DNA from: Microbacterium hominis
GTDB taxonomy: Bacteria; Actinomycetota; Actinomycetes; Actinomycetales; Microbacteriaceae
Direction of reading: 5' to 3'
Length of the DNA: 64,000 nucleotides
NCBI RefSeq assembly: GCF_013282805.1
Contig: NZ_CP054038.1
Location: forward strand, 1,984,001 to 2,048,000
Both the position numbers and the translations under genes were made by a program. Positions within the stretch are counted from its first letter, which is position 1. Every line of letters starts with the position of its first letter. The notes beneath the pieces were generated by a model. The model ran no database searches. It was not told where the DNA came from and worked only from the letters and a program-made list of their open reading frames with translations. This document shows positions 17,555-26,941 of this stretch, in pieces.

Positions 17555-18817
17555 TCAGCCGCCGATGGCGCGGAGCCAGGCCTTGCGGGCGTCGAGCGCC
17601 TCGGCCGCTTCCGCGACGGCCTTCTTGTCGCCGGCCTTCTCGGCGGCGGCCAGTTCGTCCTCGAGCTTCTCGATCGCGTCGCTGAGCTGGCGCGTCATGT
17701 CGTTGGTGCGCGCCTTGGTCTCGGGGTTGTTGCGCTTCCAGTCGGCGTCCTCGCGCGTGCGCAGCGCCTGCTCGATCTTGCGGAGGTCGTCGTCGAGAGC
17801 ACGCTCGGAGTCGCGGGGGAAGATCCGCCCGATGTCATCCCACTGGCGCTGGATCGTCGTCAGGAGCGCGCGAGCCTTCCCCAGATCCGCTTCGTCGGCG
17901 ACGGCGGCGGCCTCGGTCAGGAGTTCCTTCTTCGCGTCGATCTTCTCTCGCGACGCCTCGGCGTCTGCGGCCTCACGCTCGCTGCGGGCGCCGTAGAGGG
18001 CGTCGCCCGCTGCCTTGAAGCGGGCCCACAGCGCATCGTCGGCCTTCTTGCCGGCGCGTCCGGCCGTCTTCCACTGGTCGAGGAGCTCCCGGTACGCGCC
18101 GATGCCGTCCTCTCCCTTGGGGGCGAGCGCCTCAGCCTTCTCGACGAGGCGCGTCTTGCGATCGCGCACCACCTTGTGGGCCTCGTCGAGCTCGGCGTAG
18201 AACTCCCGACGGTGCTTGTCGACCGTGGTCCGGGCGTCGCGGAAGCGCTTCCAGAGCTGCTGGCCGGCTGCGCGGGGCAGGCGCGGACCGTTCTGCTGGT
18301 GGGACTGCCACTGGTCGAACAGGGCGGTCATCTCGGCGGAGGCCTGTTTCCACTGCACGGTGCGCGGGTCGCGGGCGGCGATCGCCTCGGCCTTCTCGAC
18401 GATGTCGGTGCGGACCTTCAGCGCCTCGTCGACCGCTTCGCGCTGCGCGGCCGATTCGGCCTCCGTCGCGGCGGCGAGGGTCTCGGTCAGTGCCGTGATG
18501 CGCCCCTCGAGCGCGGCGAGGTCGCCGACCGCGGAGGCGCCCACGATCTTCTCGCGCACAGCGGCCGCAGCCTTGCGCAGGTCGGCGGCGGATGCGCCGC
18601 CTCGACGGTGTCGCACCTCCAGGAGCCCGACCTCGGAGGCCAGATCCGCGTATTTGCGCTCGAAGTACGCGAGCGCCTCCTCGGGCGGTCCGTCGGGGAA
18701 CTGACCCACCACACGCCAGTCGTCGCCTTCGCGCACCGACACGGTGCCGTCGTCGTCGACACGGCCCCAGGGCTGGTCGGGAGTGATCTCGGGGGTGGGT
18801 TCTGCTTCGGCAGTCAC
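17555..18817 (-). CDS. DUF349 coiled-coil protein
   Basis: A 420-aa, highly charged, helical protein with repeated DUF349 units built around W-K/D...LW-x-R-F segments, for example QWKQASAEMTALFDQWQ, QLWKRFRDA and LWARFKAAGDALY. No signal peptide or membrane helix is present. The family is common in actinobacteria and its role is poorly defined. GTG 18817 is preferred because GAGGTG lies 6 bases upstream; a GTG three codons earlier (18826) is possible. TAGGCT on the minus strand at 18868-18873 is a plausible -10. Confidence 0.88.
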   Translation of the reverse strand: MTAEAEPTPEITPDQPWGRVDDDGTVSVREGDDWRVVGQFPDGPPEEALAYFERKYADLASEVGLLEVRHRRGGASAADLRKAAAAVREKIVGASAVGDLAALEGRITALTETLAAATEAESAAQREAVDEALKVRTDIVEKAEAIAARDPRTVQWKQASAEMTALFDQWQSHQQNGPRLPRAAGQQLWKRFRDARTTVDKHRREFYAELDEAHKVVRDRKTRLVEKAEALAPKGEDGIGAYRELLDQWKTAGRAGKKADDALWARFKAAGDALYGARSEREAADAEASREKIDAKKELLTEAAAVADEADLGKARALLTTIQRQWDDIGRIFPRDSERALDDDLRKIEQALRTREDADWKRNNPETKARTNDMTRQLSDAIEKLEDELAAAEKAGDKKAVAEAAEALDARKAWLRAIGG

Positions 18818-18905
18818 GGAATGCACCTCATCGCGGCGGCGCCGCCTGTGGGGGGATGGACGGCCCCAGCCTAGTACGGCCGACGGTCGCGCCGGGATGC
18901 CGCAT

Positions 18906-19241
18906 TCACTCCGAGGGGGAGTCGGTGGGGGAGGGCGACGGCGTCGTCGAACCCGACGGCGAGGGCTCGGGCGTCTCGACGGGCTCCTCGGTCGGGGCGG
19001 GCGAGGTGCTCGGCGCGGGGGTGGAGACCGGGCTCGGGGCGGGAGCTCCCGGACCGCTCGTGAAGTAGATCGCCTGCGAGGCGATCAGCCCGGCGATCAG
19101 AAGCCCGCCCACGATGCCCGCGACGAGGTTGTCGCGCCGGCGGCGCGCGCCCTGCCCATCGTGGAACGCCTGGCGCGCCTGGTACACCCGGGTGCGCTCG
19201 CGGGCCTCACGGGCCTCACGGTCCTTGCCTCGGCTGGCCAC
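18906..19241 (-). CDS. Small membrane protein with Pro/Ser/Thr-rich tail
   Basis: A 111-aa single-pass protein. Residues 1-37 are strongly charged and probably cytoplasmic (RGKDREAREARERTR). Residues 39-59 form one hydrophobic helix, and 62-111 are almost only Pro, Ser, Thr, Ala and Glu. The orientation and tail suggest an envelope-exposed stalk. The function is unknown. GTG 19241 follows GGAGGA at good spacing. The longer open frame upstream is a shadow of rarA. It diverges from rarA across 129 bases. Confidence 0.75.
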   Translation of the reverse strand: MASRGKDREAREARERTRVYQARQAFHDGQGARRRRDNLVAGIVGGLLIAGLIASQAIYFTSGPGAPAPSPVSTPAPSTSPAPTEEPVETPEPSPSGSTTPSPSPTDSPSE

Positions 19242-19358
19242 GGATCCTCCTCGCCCGGACGGGGTGGACGCGGCGCCGGGCGCGACGATCCTATGGCGCC
19301 CGCCGAGCACGGGCCAAACCGTCTCCGCAGCGGGCGCCGGTGTGTCCCCTCCCGCCGT

Positions 19359-19364
19359 TAGCCT
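19359..19364 (+). promoter_or_regulatory. -10 box (TAGCCT) of rarA
   Basis: TAGCCT ends 6 bases before the GTG at 19371, the leaderless spacing. Confidence 0.4.
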
Positions 19365-19370
19365 GGTGGG

Positions 19371-20738
19371 GTGACGAGTCCGACGGCCCTCTTCCAGGGG
19401 CAGACGCCGCTCGCCGTGCGGATGCGTCCCACCTCGCTCGCGGAGGTCGCCGGTCAGGGCCACCTGCTGCGACGCGGATCGCCCCTGATGACCCTCGCCG
19501 ACGCCGACGCGCGCGCCACGGCGACATCCGTCATCCTCTGGGGGCCGCCCGGCACCGGCAAGACCACGCTCGCCCAGGCGATCGCGCGGTCGTCGGGTCG
19601 TCGGTTCGTCGAACTGTCGGCCGTCACGGCGGGCGTGCGCGACGTGCGCGAGGTGATGCAGGAGGCTCTCACCCAGCGCGACCTCTACGGTCAGTCCACG
19701 ATCCTGTTCCTCGACGAGATCCACCGCTTCACCAAGGCGCAGCAGGATGCCCTGCTCCCCGGGGTCGAGAACGGCTGGGTGGTCCTCATCGCCGCGACGA
19801 CCGAGAACCCGTCGTTCTCGGTCATCTCGCCGCTGCTCTCGCGCAGTCTCCTGCTCACTCTCAAGCCGCTCACCGACGACGACCTGCGCATGCTCGTCGA
19901 TCGTGCCGTCGCCGACCCGCGGGGCCTGGCCGGCCGGGTCGTCGTCACCGACGAGGCGAAGGACGCGCTCGTGCGCCTGTCGTCCGGCGATGCGCGCCGG
20001 GCGCTCACCGCGCTGGAGGCGGCGGCGACGCTCGTTCCGGCCCCCGAGGGCGATGCCGAGGACGCCGAGGGCGCCGACGAGGCCGGTGCCGCCACCCTGC
20101 CCGAGATCGGACCCGACCACGTCGCGCAGGCCGTCGACCGGGCCCTCCTGCGCTACGACCGGCAGGGCGATGAGCACTACGACGTGATCAGCGCGTTCAT
20201 CAAATCGATCCGCGGCTCGGACGTGGATGCCGCGATGCACTACCTCGCGCGGATGATCGAGGCGGGCGAAGATCCGCGCTTCATCGCCCGGCGCCTAATC
20301 ATCTCCGCCGCCGAGGACATCGGCCTGGCCGACCCGCAGGCGCTGCCCATCGCCGTGGCCGCCGCCGATGCGGTGCAGTTCATCGGCATGCCGGAGGGTC
20401 GAATCCCGCTGGCCGAAGCCACCGCCTACCTCGCGACGACGGCGAAGTCCAACGCCGCCTACCTGGCGATCGACGCGGCGATCGCCGATGTGCGCGCGGG
20501 CGGGTTCGGGCGCGTCCCCACGCACCTGCGCGACGCGCACTATCCGGGAGCGAAGCGCCTCGGGCATGGGCGGGGCTACGTCTACCCCCACGATCTCGAG
20601 GTCGGAGTGGCGGCCCAGCAGTACCTTCCCGATGAACTGCAGGGCAGGCGCTACTACCAGCCGACCGGCCGCGGCGTCGAGCGCGACATCGCCGCGCGCG
20701 TCGAGAAGATCCGCCGGATCCTCGGCCCCGAGTCCTGA
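19371..20738 (+). CDS. rarA: Replication-associated recombination protein A (RarA/MgsA)
   Basis: A 455-aa AAA+ ATPase of the clamp-loader family that acts at stalled forks. Walker A is [15 protein letters not shown] (about residues 57-71), Walker B is LFLDEIHRF, sensor 1 is [10 protein letters not shown], and the C-terminal part contains [18 protein letters not shown] and the tetramerisation region with [12 protein letters not shown]. The length is normal for the family. It has its own leaderless-type promoter. Confidence 0.96.
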   Translation: MTSPTALFQGQTPLAVRMRPTSLAEVAGQGHLLRRGSPLMTLADADARATATSVILWGPPGTGKTTLAQAIARSSGRRFVELSAVTAGVRDVREVMQEALTQRDLYGQSTILFLDEIHRFTKAQQDALLPGVENGWVVLIAATTENPSFSVISPLLSRSLLLTLKPLTDDDLRMLVDRAVADPRGLAGRVVVTDEAKDALVRLSSGDARRALTALEAAATLVPAPEGDAEDAEGADEAGAATLPEIGPDHVAQAVDRALLRYDRQGDEHYDVISAFIKSIRGSDVDAAMHYLARMIEAGEDPRFIARRLIISAAEDIGLADPQALPIAVAAADAVQFIGMPEGRIPLAEATAYLATTAKSNAAYLAIDAAIADVRAGGFGRVPTHLRDAHYPGAKRLGHGRGYVYPHDLEVGVAAQQYLPDELQGRRYYQPTGRGVERDIAARVEKIRRILGPES

Positions 20739-20774
20739 ACCGCTCCTCGGCGCGGCGCACGATGCCGCCGCTCA

Positions 20775-20803
20775 GCGGCCGATCGGCCGCCGTCTGCTAA
20801 GCT
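20775..20803 (+). promoter_or_regulatory. rpsD promoter region: 16-bp palindrome plus -10 box
   Basis: GCGGCCGATCGGCCGC at 20775-20790 is a perfect 16-bp palindrome. TAAGCT at 20798-20803 is a plausible -10. The palindrome would occupy the -35 region. It could serve as an operator or as a terminator stem for rarA. Confidence 0.4.
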
Positions 20804-20810
20804 TGACCGG

Positions 20811-20951
20811 CTCGAAACGGAGTTTTCGGGCATCCCCTCTTCTCTACAGACCTTCCGGCATGCCCCGGCGTGCAGTCCGGATCGGGCGGGGAGAGGGCGA
20901 TACGCCCGCGAGCCGTGAAAGACACGGCCGCGTCACCGAAAGGAACACTTC
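20811..20951 (+). promoter_or_regulatory. Long structured leader of rpsD
   Basis: About 140 bases lie between the inferred transcription start and the rpsD start. Two hairpins are clear: GGGCG/CGCCC pairs 20895-20899 with 20903-20907, and GCCGTG/CACGGC pairs 20912-20917 with 20923-20928. S4 represses its own message through leader structures in other bacteria. Whether this leader does so is inference. Confidence 0.35.
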
Positions 20952-21581
20952 GTGGTCACGAAGTCCCAGGACCGCCGCAAGGTCCGCCTGTCGCGCGCGC
21001 TCGGCGTCGCGCTCACCCCGAAGGCCGCCCGCTACCTCGAGAAGCGTCCCTACGCTCCGGGCGAGCACGGCCGCACCAAGCGCAAGGCCGACAGCGACTA
21101 CGCCGTCCGTCTCCGCGAGAAGCAGCGTCTGCGCGAGCAGTACGGCATCCGCGAGAAGCAGCTGCGCATCCAGTTCAACGAGGCACGTCGCACCCAGGGT
21201 CTGACCGGTGAGAACCTCGTCGAGCAGCTGGAGATGCGTCTGGACGCGCTCGTCCTGCGCGCCGGCTTCGCCCGCACCACCGCACAGGCCCGCCAGCTCG
21301 TCGTGCACCGTCACATCCTCGTCGACGGCCAGCTCGTCGACCGCCCGTCGTTCCGCGTGAAGCCGGGTCAGCTCATCCACGTCAAGGCCAAGAGCGAGGG
21401 CCTCGAGCCCTTCCAGGTGGCAGCCGCCGGCGGTCACGCCGAGGTCCTGCCCCCGGTTCCGGGCTACCTCGAGGTCGAGCTCGACAAGCTGCAGGCCCGT
21501 CTCGTGCGTCGCCCCAAGCGCGCCGAGGTCCCGGTGACCTGCGAGGTCCAGCTCGTCGTCGAGTACTACGCGGCCCGCTGA
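20952..21581 (+). CDS. rpsD: 30S ribosomal protein S4
   Basis: A 209-aa primary 16S rRNA-binding protein of the small subunit body. It has the KTRAMDRR-like start in variant form (VTKSQDRRKVRLSRALGVAL), the basic GEHGRTKRKADSDYA stretch, EKQRLREQYGI, and an S4 RNA-binding domain (about 97-160, LEMRLDALVLRAGFARTTAQ). The zinc-binding cysteines of some S4 proteins are absent here. The GTG at 20952 follows AAAGGAAC. It stands alone between rarA and a terminator. Confidence 0.97.
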   Translation: MVTKSQDRRKVRLSRALGVALTPKAARYLEKRPYAPGEHGRTKRKADSDYAVRLREKQRLREQYGIREKQLRIQFNEARRTQGLTGENLVEQLEMRLDALVLRAGFARTTAQARQLVVHRHILVDGQLVDRPSFRVKPGQLIHVKAKSEGLEPFQVAAAGGHAEVLPPVPGYLEVELDKLQARLVRRPKRAEVPVTCEVQLVVEYYAAR

Positions 21582-21608
21582 GGCCCGCGTTCCGCAACGC
21601 GCACACGG

Positions 21609-21643
21609 AGGGCGTCGGGGAGACCCGGCGCCCTTCGTCGTTT
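21609..21643 (+). terminator. Terminator after rpsD
   Basis: An 11-bp stem with one G-U pair joins 21609-21619 to 21624-21634 around a GAGA loop, followed by TCGTCGTTT. The next promoter box TACGAT (21649-21654) follows at once. Confidence 0.75.
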
Positions 21644-21694
21644 GCGCTTACGATGGGGGATGCCGCGCCCGGCGGCATCCAAGGAAGTGGTGAC

Positions 21695-22024
21695 ATGAAG
21701 AACGTGCTGTGGTTCGTGCTCGGCATCGCGGGCGGCTTCGTGCTCGCCCACTTCGTCAACAAGGACCCGCGCGGGGCCGAGGTGCTCGCCGATGTCGACG
21801 CCCGGATCTCCGAGTTCACCGACCGCATGGCGGACGCCTACCGGGAGCAGGAGGCGCGCTTCTCCGACATCGTCGACGAGGTCAAGGACGCCGCGGCCGG
21901 CGCTGCGGGCGCCGTCAAGGACGCCGCCTCGGGTGCTGCCGGCGCCGTCAAGGACGCCGCCTCCGACGCCTTCGACGCCGCGGGCGGCGCCGCCTCCGAC
22001 GTCGCGAAGAAGCTCGACGACTAG
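21695..22024 (+). CDS. Membrane-anchored protein with Ala-rich amphipathic repeats
   Basis: A 109-aa protein. An N-terminal hydrophobic segment (residues 3-18, NVLWFVLGIAGGFVLA) is followed by a charged linker and then repeats based on GAAGAVKDAAS, seen at about 66-93 and echoed at both ends. The pattern resembles YtxH-like or LEA/apolipoprotein-like amphipathic helices lying along a membrane. The start at 21695 follows AAGGAAGTGG; the 14 codons upstream look non-coding. The function is unknown. It sits between rpsD and alaS. Confidence 0.8.
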   Translation: MKNVLWFVLGIAGGFVLAHFVNKDPRGAEVLADVDARISEFTDRMADAYREQEARFSDIVDEVKDAAAGAAGAVKDAASGAAGAVKDAASDAFDAAGGAASDVAKKLDD

Positions 22025-22093
22025 ACCCCACGATTCCCGCTCCCTCGCCGACGCGGGGGAGCGCACGCACGCACGAGGACGACGTACCACCGC

Positions 22094-24751
22094 ATGAAGA
22101 CCGCTGAGATCGCCAAGCGCTACCTCGACTACTTCGAGAAGCAGGGGCACACGATCGTGCCCTCGGCCTCGCTCGTCACCGATGACCCGGCCCTGCTGTT
22201 CACCGTGGCCGGCATGGTGCCGTTCATCCCGTACCTCTCGGGCGACGTGCCCGCGCCGTACCCGCGCGCAGCGGACAACCAGAAGTGCATCCGCACGAAC
22301 GACATCGAAGAGGTCGGCAAGACCCCGCGCCACGGCACCTTCTTCCAGATGCTCGGCAACTGGTCGTTCGGCGACTACTTCAAGAAGGGCGCGATCACGT
22401 TCGCGTGGGAGCTGCTCACCTCGCCGGAAGCCGAGGGCGGCCTCGGCTTCGACCCGGAGGATCTGTGGGTCACCGTCTACGAGGAGGACGACGAGGCCCT
22501 CGCGCTGTGGCTCGAGATCGCCGGGCTCCCTGAAGAGCGCATCCAGCGCCTCGGCAAGGACACGAACTACTGGTCGACCGGTCTGCCCGGCCCCGCCGGA
22601 CCCTGCTCGGAGATCTTCTTCGACCGCGGCCCGGCGTACGGCATCGACGGCGGCCCGGCCACCGACGACGACCGCTACGTCGAGATCTGGAACCTCGTGT
22701 TCATGCAGTACGAGATCACGAACGTTCGCTCGAAGTACGACTTCGACATCGTGGGGGAGCTGCCCGCGAAGAACATCGACACCGGCATGGGGCTCGAGCG
22801 CGTCGCCTTCATCAAGCAGGGCGTCGACAACATGTACGAGACCGACCAGGTGCGTCCGGTGCTCGACAAGGCCGTGGCGCTGTCAGGCCGCACATACGGC
22901 GCGAACCACGACGACGACGTGCGCTTCCGCGTGGTCGCCGACCACGTGCGCTCGTCGCTCATGCTCATGTCCGACGGCGTGACCCCCTCCAACGACGGGC
23001 GCGGCTACATCCTCCGCCGCCTCATGCGTCGTGCGATCCGCTCGATGCGGCTGCTCGGCGTCGACGGACCGACGTTCGAGGTCCTGTTCACCGTGTCGCG
23101 TGACGCGATGAAGGAGGCGTATCCGGTCGTCGAGACGGACTGGGCGCGCATCTCGCAGTACGCCCTCGCGGAGGAGGCGACCTTCCTGCGGACCCTCGCC
23201 GCGGGGGAGACGCTCCTCGACGAGTCCGTCGCGGCCACCCGGAAGTCCGGCGGCGCCGCGATCGCCGGGGCCGAGGCCTTCCTGCTGCACGACACGTACG
23301 GCTTCCCCATCGACCTCACCCTCGAGATCGCCGAGGAGGCGGGCCTCACCGTCGACCGCGCGGCGTTCGACACGCTCATGCAGGAGCAGCGCGCCCGCGC
23401 GAAGGCCGACGCGCGCTCGCGCAAGCGCCAGCTCGCCGACACCAGCGTGTACCGCGACCTGCGCGCGCAGGGCGAGACCGTCTTCACCGGCTACACCGAT
23501 CTCGAGGCCGAGAGCCGCGTGCTCGGCATCCTCGTCGACGGAGTTCCGGTCGACCGCGCCTCCAGCGGCCAGATCGCCGAGGTCATTCTCGCCGAGACCG
23601 CTCTGTATGCCGAGTCGGGTGGCCAGGTCGCCGACAAGGGCGTGATCGTCGGCCCCGGCTTCGAGCTCGAGGTGCTCGACGTGCAGAAGCCCGTTCCGGG
23701 CCTGGTCAGCCACACGGTCGAGGTCACCTCGGGCGAGGTGGGTGTCGACCAGACGGCGCGGACGATCGTGGATGCCGCCAACCGGCGCTCCGCCCGCCAG
23801 GCGCACTCCGCAACCCATCTCGTGCACGCGGCCCTGCGCGACACCCTCGGCAAGACCGCGACGCAGGCCGGCTCGCTCAACCGCGCCGGCTACATGCGCT
23901 TCGACTTCTCGTGGGGCCAGGCGCTGTCCGAGGCGACCAAGAGCGAGATCGAGGAGATCGCCAACAACGCCGTGCGCGACAACCTCGAGGTGACCACCCG
24001 CGTCCTTCCGCTCGACGAGGCCAAGGCGCTCGGCGCCATGGCGCTGTTCGGCGAGAAGTACGGCGACACCGTGCGCATGGTCGACATCGGCGGCCCGTGG
24101 TCGCGCGAGCTCTGCGCCGGCACGCACGTGGCCACCAGCGCAGAGGTCGGCCTCATCAACCTCGTCGGCGAGCAGAGCGTGGGCGCGTCGAACCGCCGCG
24201 TCGAGGCGCTGGTGGGGCTCGACGCCTTCCGCTCGCTCGCCTCCGAGCGTGCGATCGTCTCGCAGCTGAGCTCTGCGCTGAAGACTCCGCGGGAGCAGCT
24301 GCCCGATCGCATCGCGGAGCTGACGGCCAGCCTCAAGGCCGCCGAGAAGAAGATCGCGGCCTTCGAGGCCAAGGCGCTCGGCGATCGCGTCCCCGCGCTC
24401 GCCTCGTCGGCCACGCAGGTCGGAGCGTACCGCGTCGTCGCGCAGTCCGTCGGCGCCGCGGGCTCCGGCGACGACCTCCGCTCCCTCGCGCTGCAGGTGC
24501 GCGAGCGCCTCTCCGCAGAGACCGCCGTGATCGCCCTGGGCGCCGAGGTCTCGGGCCGCCCGGTCGTGATCGTCGCGACGACCGAGGCGGCGCGCGCAGC
24601 CGGCGCCAAGGCGGGCGTGCTGGCGAAGACCGCGGCCGGCGTGCTCGGCGGCGGCGGCGGCGGTCGCGACGACGTCGCGCAGGGCGGCGGCAGCGATGCG
24701 GCGGCCCTGCCGGCAGCGCTGACCGCCGTGACGGAGGCACTGACCGCGTGA
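22094..24751 (+). CDS. alaS: Alanine--tRNA ligase
   Basis: An 885-aa class II synthetase with the full domain set. The catalytic core opens with MKTAEIAKRYLDYFEKQGH and contains the PRHGTFFQMLGNWSFGDYFKK motif. The editing domain has HSATH near residue 571, and CAGTHV near 672 provides further zinc ligands. The C-terminal DHHA1 domain ends in a glycine-rich GGGGGGRDD stretch. It edits mischarged Ser and Gly. The ATG at 22094 matches the family. The stop overlaps the ruvX start (GTGA). Confidence 0.98.
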   Translation: MKTAEIAKRYLDYFEKQGHTIVPSASLVTDDPALLFTVAGMVPFIPYLSGDVPAPYPRAADNQKCIRTNDIEEVGKTPRHGTFFQMLGNWSFGDYFKKGAITFAWELLTSPEAEGGLGFDPEDLWVTVYEEDDEALALWLEIAGLPEERIQRLGKDTNYWSTGLPGPAGPCSEIFFDRGPAYGIDGGPATDDDRYVEIWNLVFMQYEITNVRSKYDFDIVGELPAKNIDTGMGLERVAFIKQGVDNMYETDQVRPVLDKAVALSGRTYGANHDDDVRFRVVADHVRSSLMLMSDGVTPSNDGRGYILRRLMRRAIRSMRLLGVDGPTFEVLFTVSRDAMKEAYPVVETDWARISQYALAEEATFLRTLAAGETLLDESVAATRKSGGAAIAGAEAFLLHDTYGFPIDLTLEIAEEAGLTVDRAAFDTLMQEQRARAKADARSRKRQLADTSVYRDLRAQGETVFTGYTDLEAESRVLGILVDGVPVDRASSGQIAEVILAETALYAESGGQVADKGVIVGPGFELEVLDVQKPVPGLVSHTVEVTSGEVGVDQTARTIVDAANRRSARQAHSATHLVHAALRDTLGKTATQAGSLNRAGYMRFDFSWGQALSEATKSEIEEIANNAVRDNLEVTTRVLPLDEAKALGAMALFGEKYGDTVRMVDIGGPWSRELCAGTHVATSAEVGLINLVGEQSVGASNRRVEALVGLDAFRSLASERAIVSQLSSALKTPREQLPDRIAELTASLKAAEKKIAAFEAKALGDRVPALASSATQVGAYRVVAQSVGAAGSGDDLRSLALQVRERLSAETAVIALGAEVSGRPVVIVATTEAARAAGAKAGVLAKTAAGVLGGGGGGRDDVAQGGGSDAAALPAALTAVTEALTA

Positions 24752-25215
24752 GCGACTTCCGCCGCGGCAGGCGGCTCGGCATCGACGTCGGCAAGGCCCG
24801 CGTCGGAGTCGCCTCGTGCGATCCCGACGGAATGCTGGCGACGCCGGTCGAGACGGTGCGGCGCGACGCGGCGGCCGTCTCCCGCGTCACGGCGCTCGCG
24901 CAGGAGTACGACGCCGTCGAGATCCTCGTGGGACTGCCGCTGAACATGCGCGGTGAGGACACCGCCTCGACGGCCGACGCCCGCGCCTTCGCTGCGGAGA
25001 TCGCGCGGGTCGCGGGCCGACCGGTGCGGCTGGTCGACGAGCGTCTCAGCACCGTGTCGGCGCACGCCGCGCTGAGGGAGTCGGGGCGAACTCAGCGTTC
25101 GTCTCGTACCATAGTTGATCAAGTCGCGGCCGTCGTGCTCCTCCAGCAAGCTCTCGATGTCGAGAAGCGCACGGGTCGGCCCGCCGGAATCCCCGTCCCC
25201 CAGGAGCCCGCCTGA
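24748..25215 (+). CDS. ruvX: Holliday junction resolvase-like protein RuvX/YqgF
   Basis: A 155-aa RNase H-fold nuclease. Conserved motifs are LGIDVGKARVGVAS (first Asp), LVGLPLNMRGED, and VDERLST with catalytic Glu. The family is linked to pre-16S rRNA 5'-end processing. The alaS-ruvX-mltG-aroE order is conserved in actinobacteria. The GTG at 24748 overlaps the alaS stop by four bases. Confidence 0.94.
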   Translation: MSDFRRGRRLGIDVGKARVGVASCDPDGMLATPVETVRRDAAAVSRVTALAQEYDAVEILVGLPLNMRGEDTASTADARAFAAEIARVAGRPVRLVDERLSTVSAHAALRESGRTQRSSRTIVDQVAAVVLLQQALDVEKRTGRPAGIPVPQEPA

Positions 25216-25216
25216 T

Positions 25217-26941
25217 ATGTCCGACACCCGTTCCGACGATCCCTTCGCGGATCTGTTCGGCCCCCGACCTGCCGCCCCGACCGGCGCGGTGACCTCCGGC
25301 GGTGCCGCCGCACCGGTCCCGCCGGAGACCTCGTCGACACCCGCCGCGCCCGGATCGCGCCGTGCGGCCCGCGAGGCCGCCGCTCGCCAGACGCCGGCCG
25401 ACGGCATCCCCGCTGCGAGCACCCCTCCGACGCAGGGCGCGTCGCCGGACCCGCAGGGCACGACACCCGCCGGACGGAGCACGCCGGCACCCTCGTTCGA
25501 CGTCGCACCCGGCGATGATGCGGCGACGCCGGCACCCGCTCCGGCCGCCGCACCCGCATCCGCATCCTCCGCCGCCACGGCGTCGTTCGCCGCGACGGCG
25601 GCCGCCGCCCCGACGCCCCGCGATCCGGAGCCCGTCCGCACCGCCGCGATGCCGGTCGCCGACGAGGACTGGCTGTTCGCGGCCGACCGCCCGGGTGGCG
25701 CCCCCGCGATGCCGTACAGCCGTAGCGCCGGCGCCCGCACCGCCGACGCCGAGCAGGTCGCCTCCTCGCGCGCCGCCTCGACCGCCACGCTCGAAGACCT
25801 CTTCAGCGGTGCGAGCTCGACCGACGACATCGGCGCCCCCCCGCCCCCGCCCGACCGTCGGCGCCGCCGCATCGCCGGCTGGGTCGCCCTCGGGGTGATC
25901 CTCGCGATCCTCGGCGGCATCACCGCGGGCGTCTGGTACGTCTGGACCACGTACGAGGAGCAGATCCGCGAGGTCATGGGCTGGGAGGAGCCGAAGGACT
26001 ACGAGGCGGGGCTCGCCAACGGCGAAGCGTTCGTCACGATCGCCTCCGGCGACACCGGCTCGCCCATCTCGCAGAAGCTGTACGAGGCAGGGGTCACCAA
26101 GACGCCCGAGGCGTTCTACGACTACCTCATCGACAACGGCGAGAACCCGCCGTTCGTGCCGGGTGTCTTCCAGCTCCAGAAGCAGATGACCTCGGCGGCG
26201 GCGCTCGAGGCGATCCTCGACCCGGCCAACAAGCTGGAGAACACCGTTCAGCTCCGCGAAGGGCTCACGGTCGAACAGTCGCTCCCGCTCCTCGCCGAGG
26301 GCCTGGAGATACCGCTCGCGGACTTCGAAGCCGCCGTCGCGGACCCGTCCGCTTACGGTGTCGAGGCGGACAGCCTCGAGGGATGGCTGTTCCCCGCAAC
26401 CTATCCGTTCGAGCCCGGCGTGACGGCTCAGGATGTCATCGCCCGGCTCGTCGAGCAGACGCGCACCGAACTCGGCAACGCGGGCGTGCCCGCGGAGCTC
26501 CAGCAGGAGATCCTGACCGAGGCATCCATCATCCAACGCGAGGTCCGCTTCGAGGATGAGATGAAGAAGGTCGCCCGAGTGATCGAGAACCGCCTCGACC
26601 CGAGCAACCAGGAGACCTTCGGCCTTCTCCAGATGGACTCGACGGCACAGTACGGCGCCGGCGAGGTGGGGCTCACGGCCAGTACCTCGGAGGCAGCCCA
26701 GAACGACCCCAACCCGTGGAACACCTACGTGCATCCCGGGCTGCCGATCGGGCCGATCTCCAACCCCGGCTTCGCCGCGATCGACGCCGCCATGCATCCG
26801 GCCGACGGCCCCTGGCTGTACTTCGTCACGGTGAACATGATCACGGGCGAGACCGTCTTCACGGAGACCTACAACGAGCACCTGCGATATGTCGACCAGA
26901 TGGTCGACTGGTGCGCCGACAACCCGGGCTCGGGGTGCTGA
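25217..26941 (+). CDS. mltG: Endolytic murein transglycosylase MltG
   Basis: A 574-aa membrane protein that cleaves nascent glycan strands to stop their growth. The first 210 residues or so are an unusually long Pro/Ala/Thr-rich cytoplasmic region. One membrane helix follows at about 218-241 (IAGWVALGVILAILGGITAGV), then LysM-like and YceG domains. Catalytic-region motifs are LTEASIIQREVR with the conserved Glu, LQMDSTAQY, NTYVHPGLPIGPISNPG and the terminal FTETYNEH. The ATG at 25217 lies after AGGAG, two bases past the ruvX stop. Frames further upstream are overlap. Confidence 0.94.
   Translation: MSDTRSDDPFADLFGPRPAAPTGAVTSGGAAAPVPPETSSTPAAPGSRRAAREAAARQTPADGIPAASTPPTQGASPDPQGTTPAGRSTPAPSFDVAPGDDAATPAPAPAAAPASASSAATASFAATAAAAPTPRDPEPVRTAAMPVADEDWLFAADRPGGAPAMPYSRSAGARTADAEQVASSRAASTATLEDLFSGASSTDDIGAPPPPPDRRRRRIAGWVALGVILAILGGITAGVWYVWTTYEEQIREVMGWEEPKDYEAGLANGEAFVTIASGDTGSPISQKLYEAGVTKTPEAFYDYLIDNGENPPFVPGVFQLQKQMTSAAALEAILDPANKLENTVQLREGLTVEQSLPLLAEGLEIPLADFEAAVADPSAYGVEADSLEGWLFPATYPFEPGVTAQDVIARLVEQTRTELGNAGVPAELQQEILTEASIIQREVRFEDEMKKVARVIENRLDPSNQETFGLLQMDSTAQYGAGEVGLTASTSEAAQNDPNPWNTYVHPGLPIGPISNPGFAAIDAAMHPADGPWLYFVTVNMITGETVFTETYNEHLRYVDQMVDWCADNPGSGC

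Noticed and set aside
16916..19241. A defence island built from the AbiEi-like protein and its neighbours
   Set aside because: The neighbours are a DUF349 protein and a small membrane protein, with no toxin, nuclease or methylase; evidence for a defence system is lacking.
20775..20790. Strong claim for the 16-bp palindrome as an operator
   Set aside because: In DNA this GC-rich, palindromes of this length are expected a few times per 64 kb, so it is listed only as part of the promoter region.
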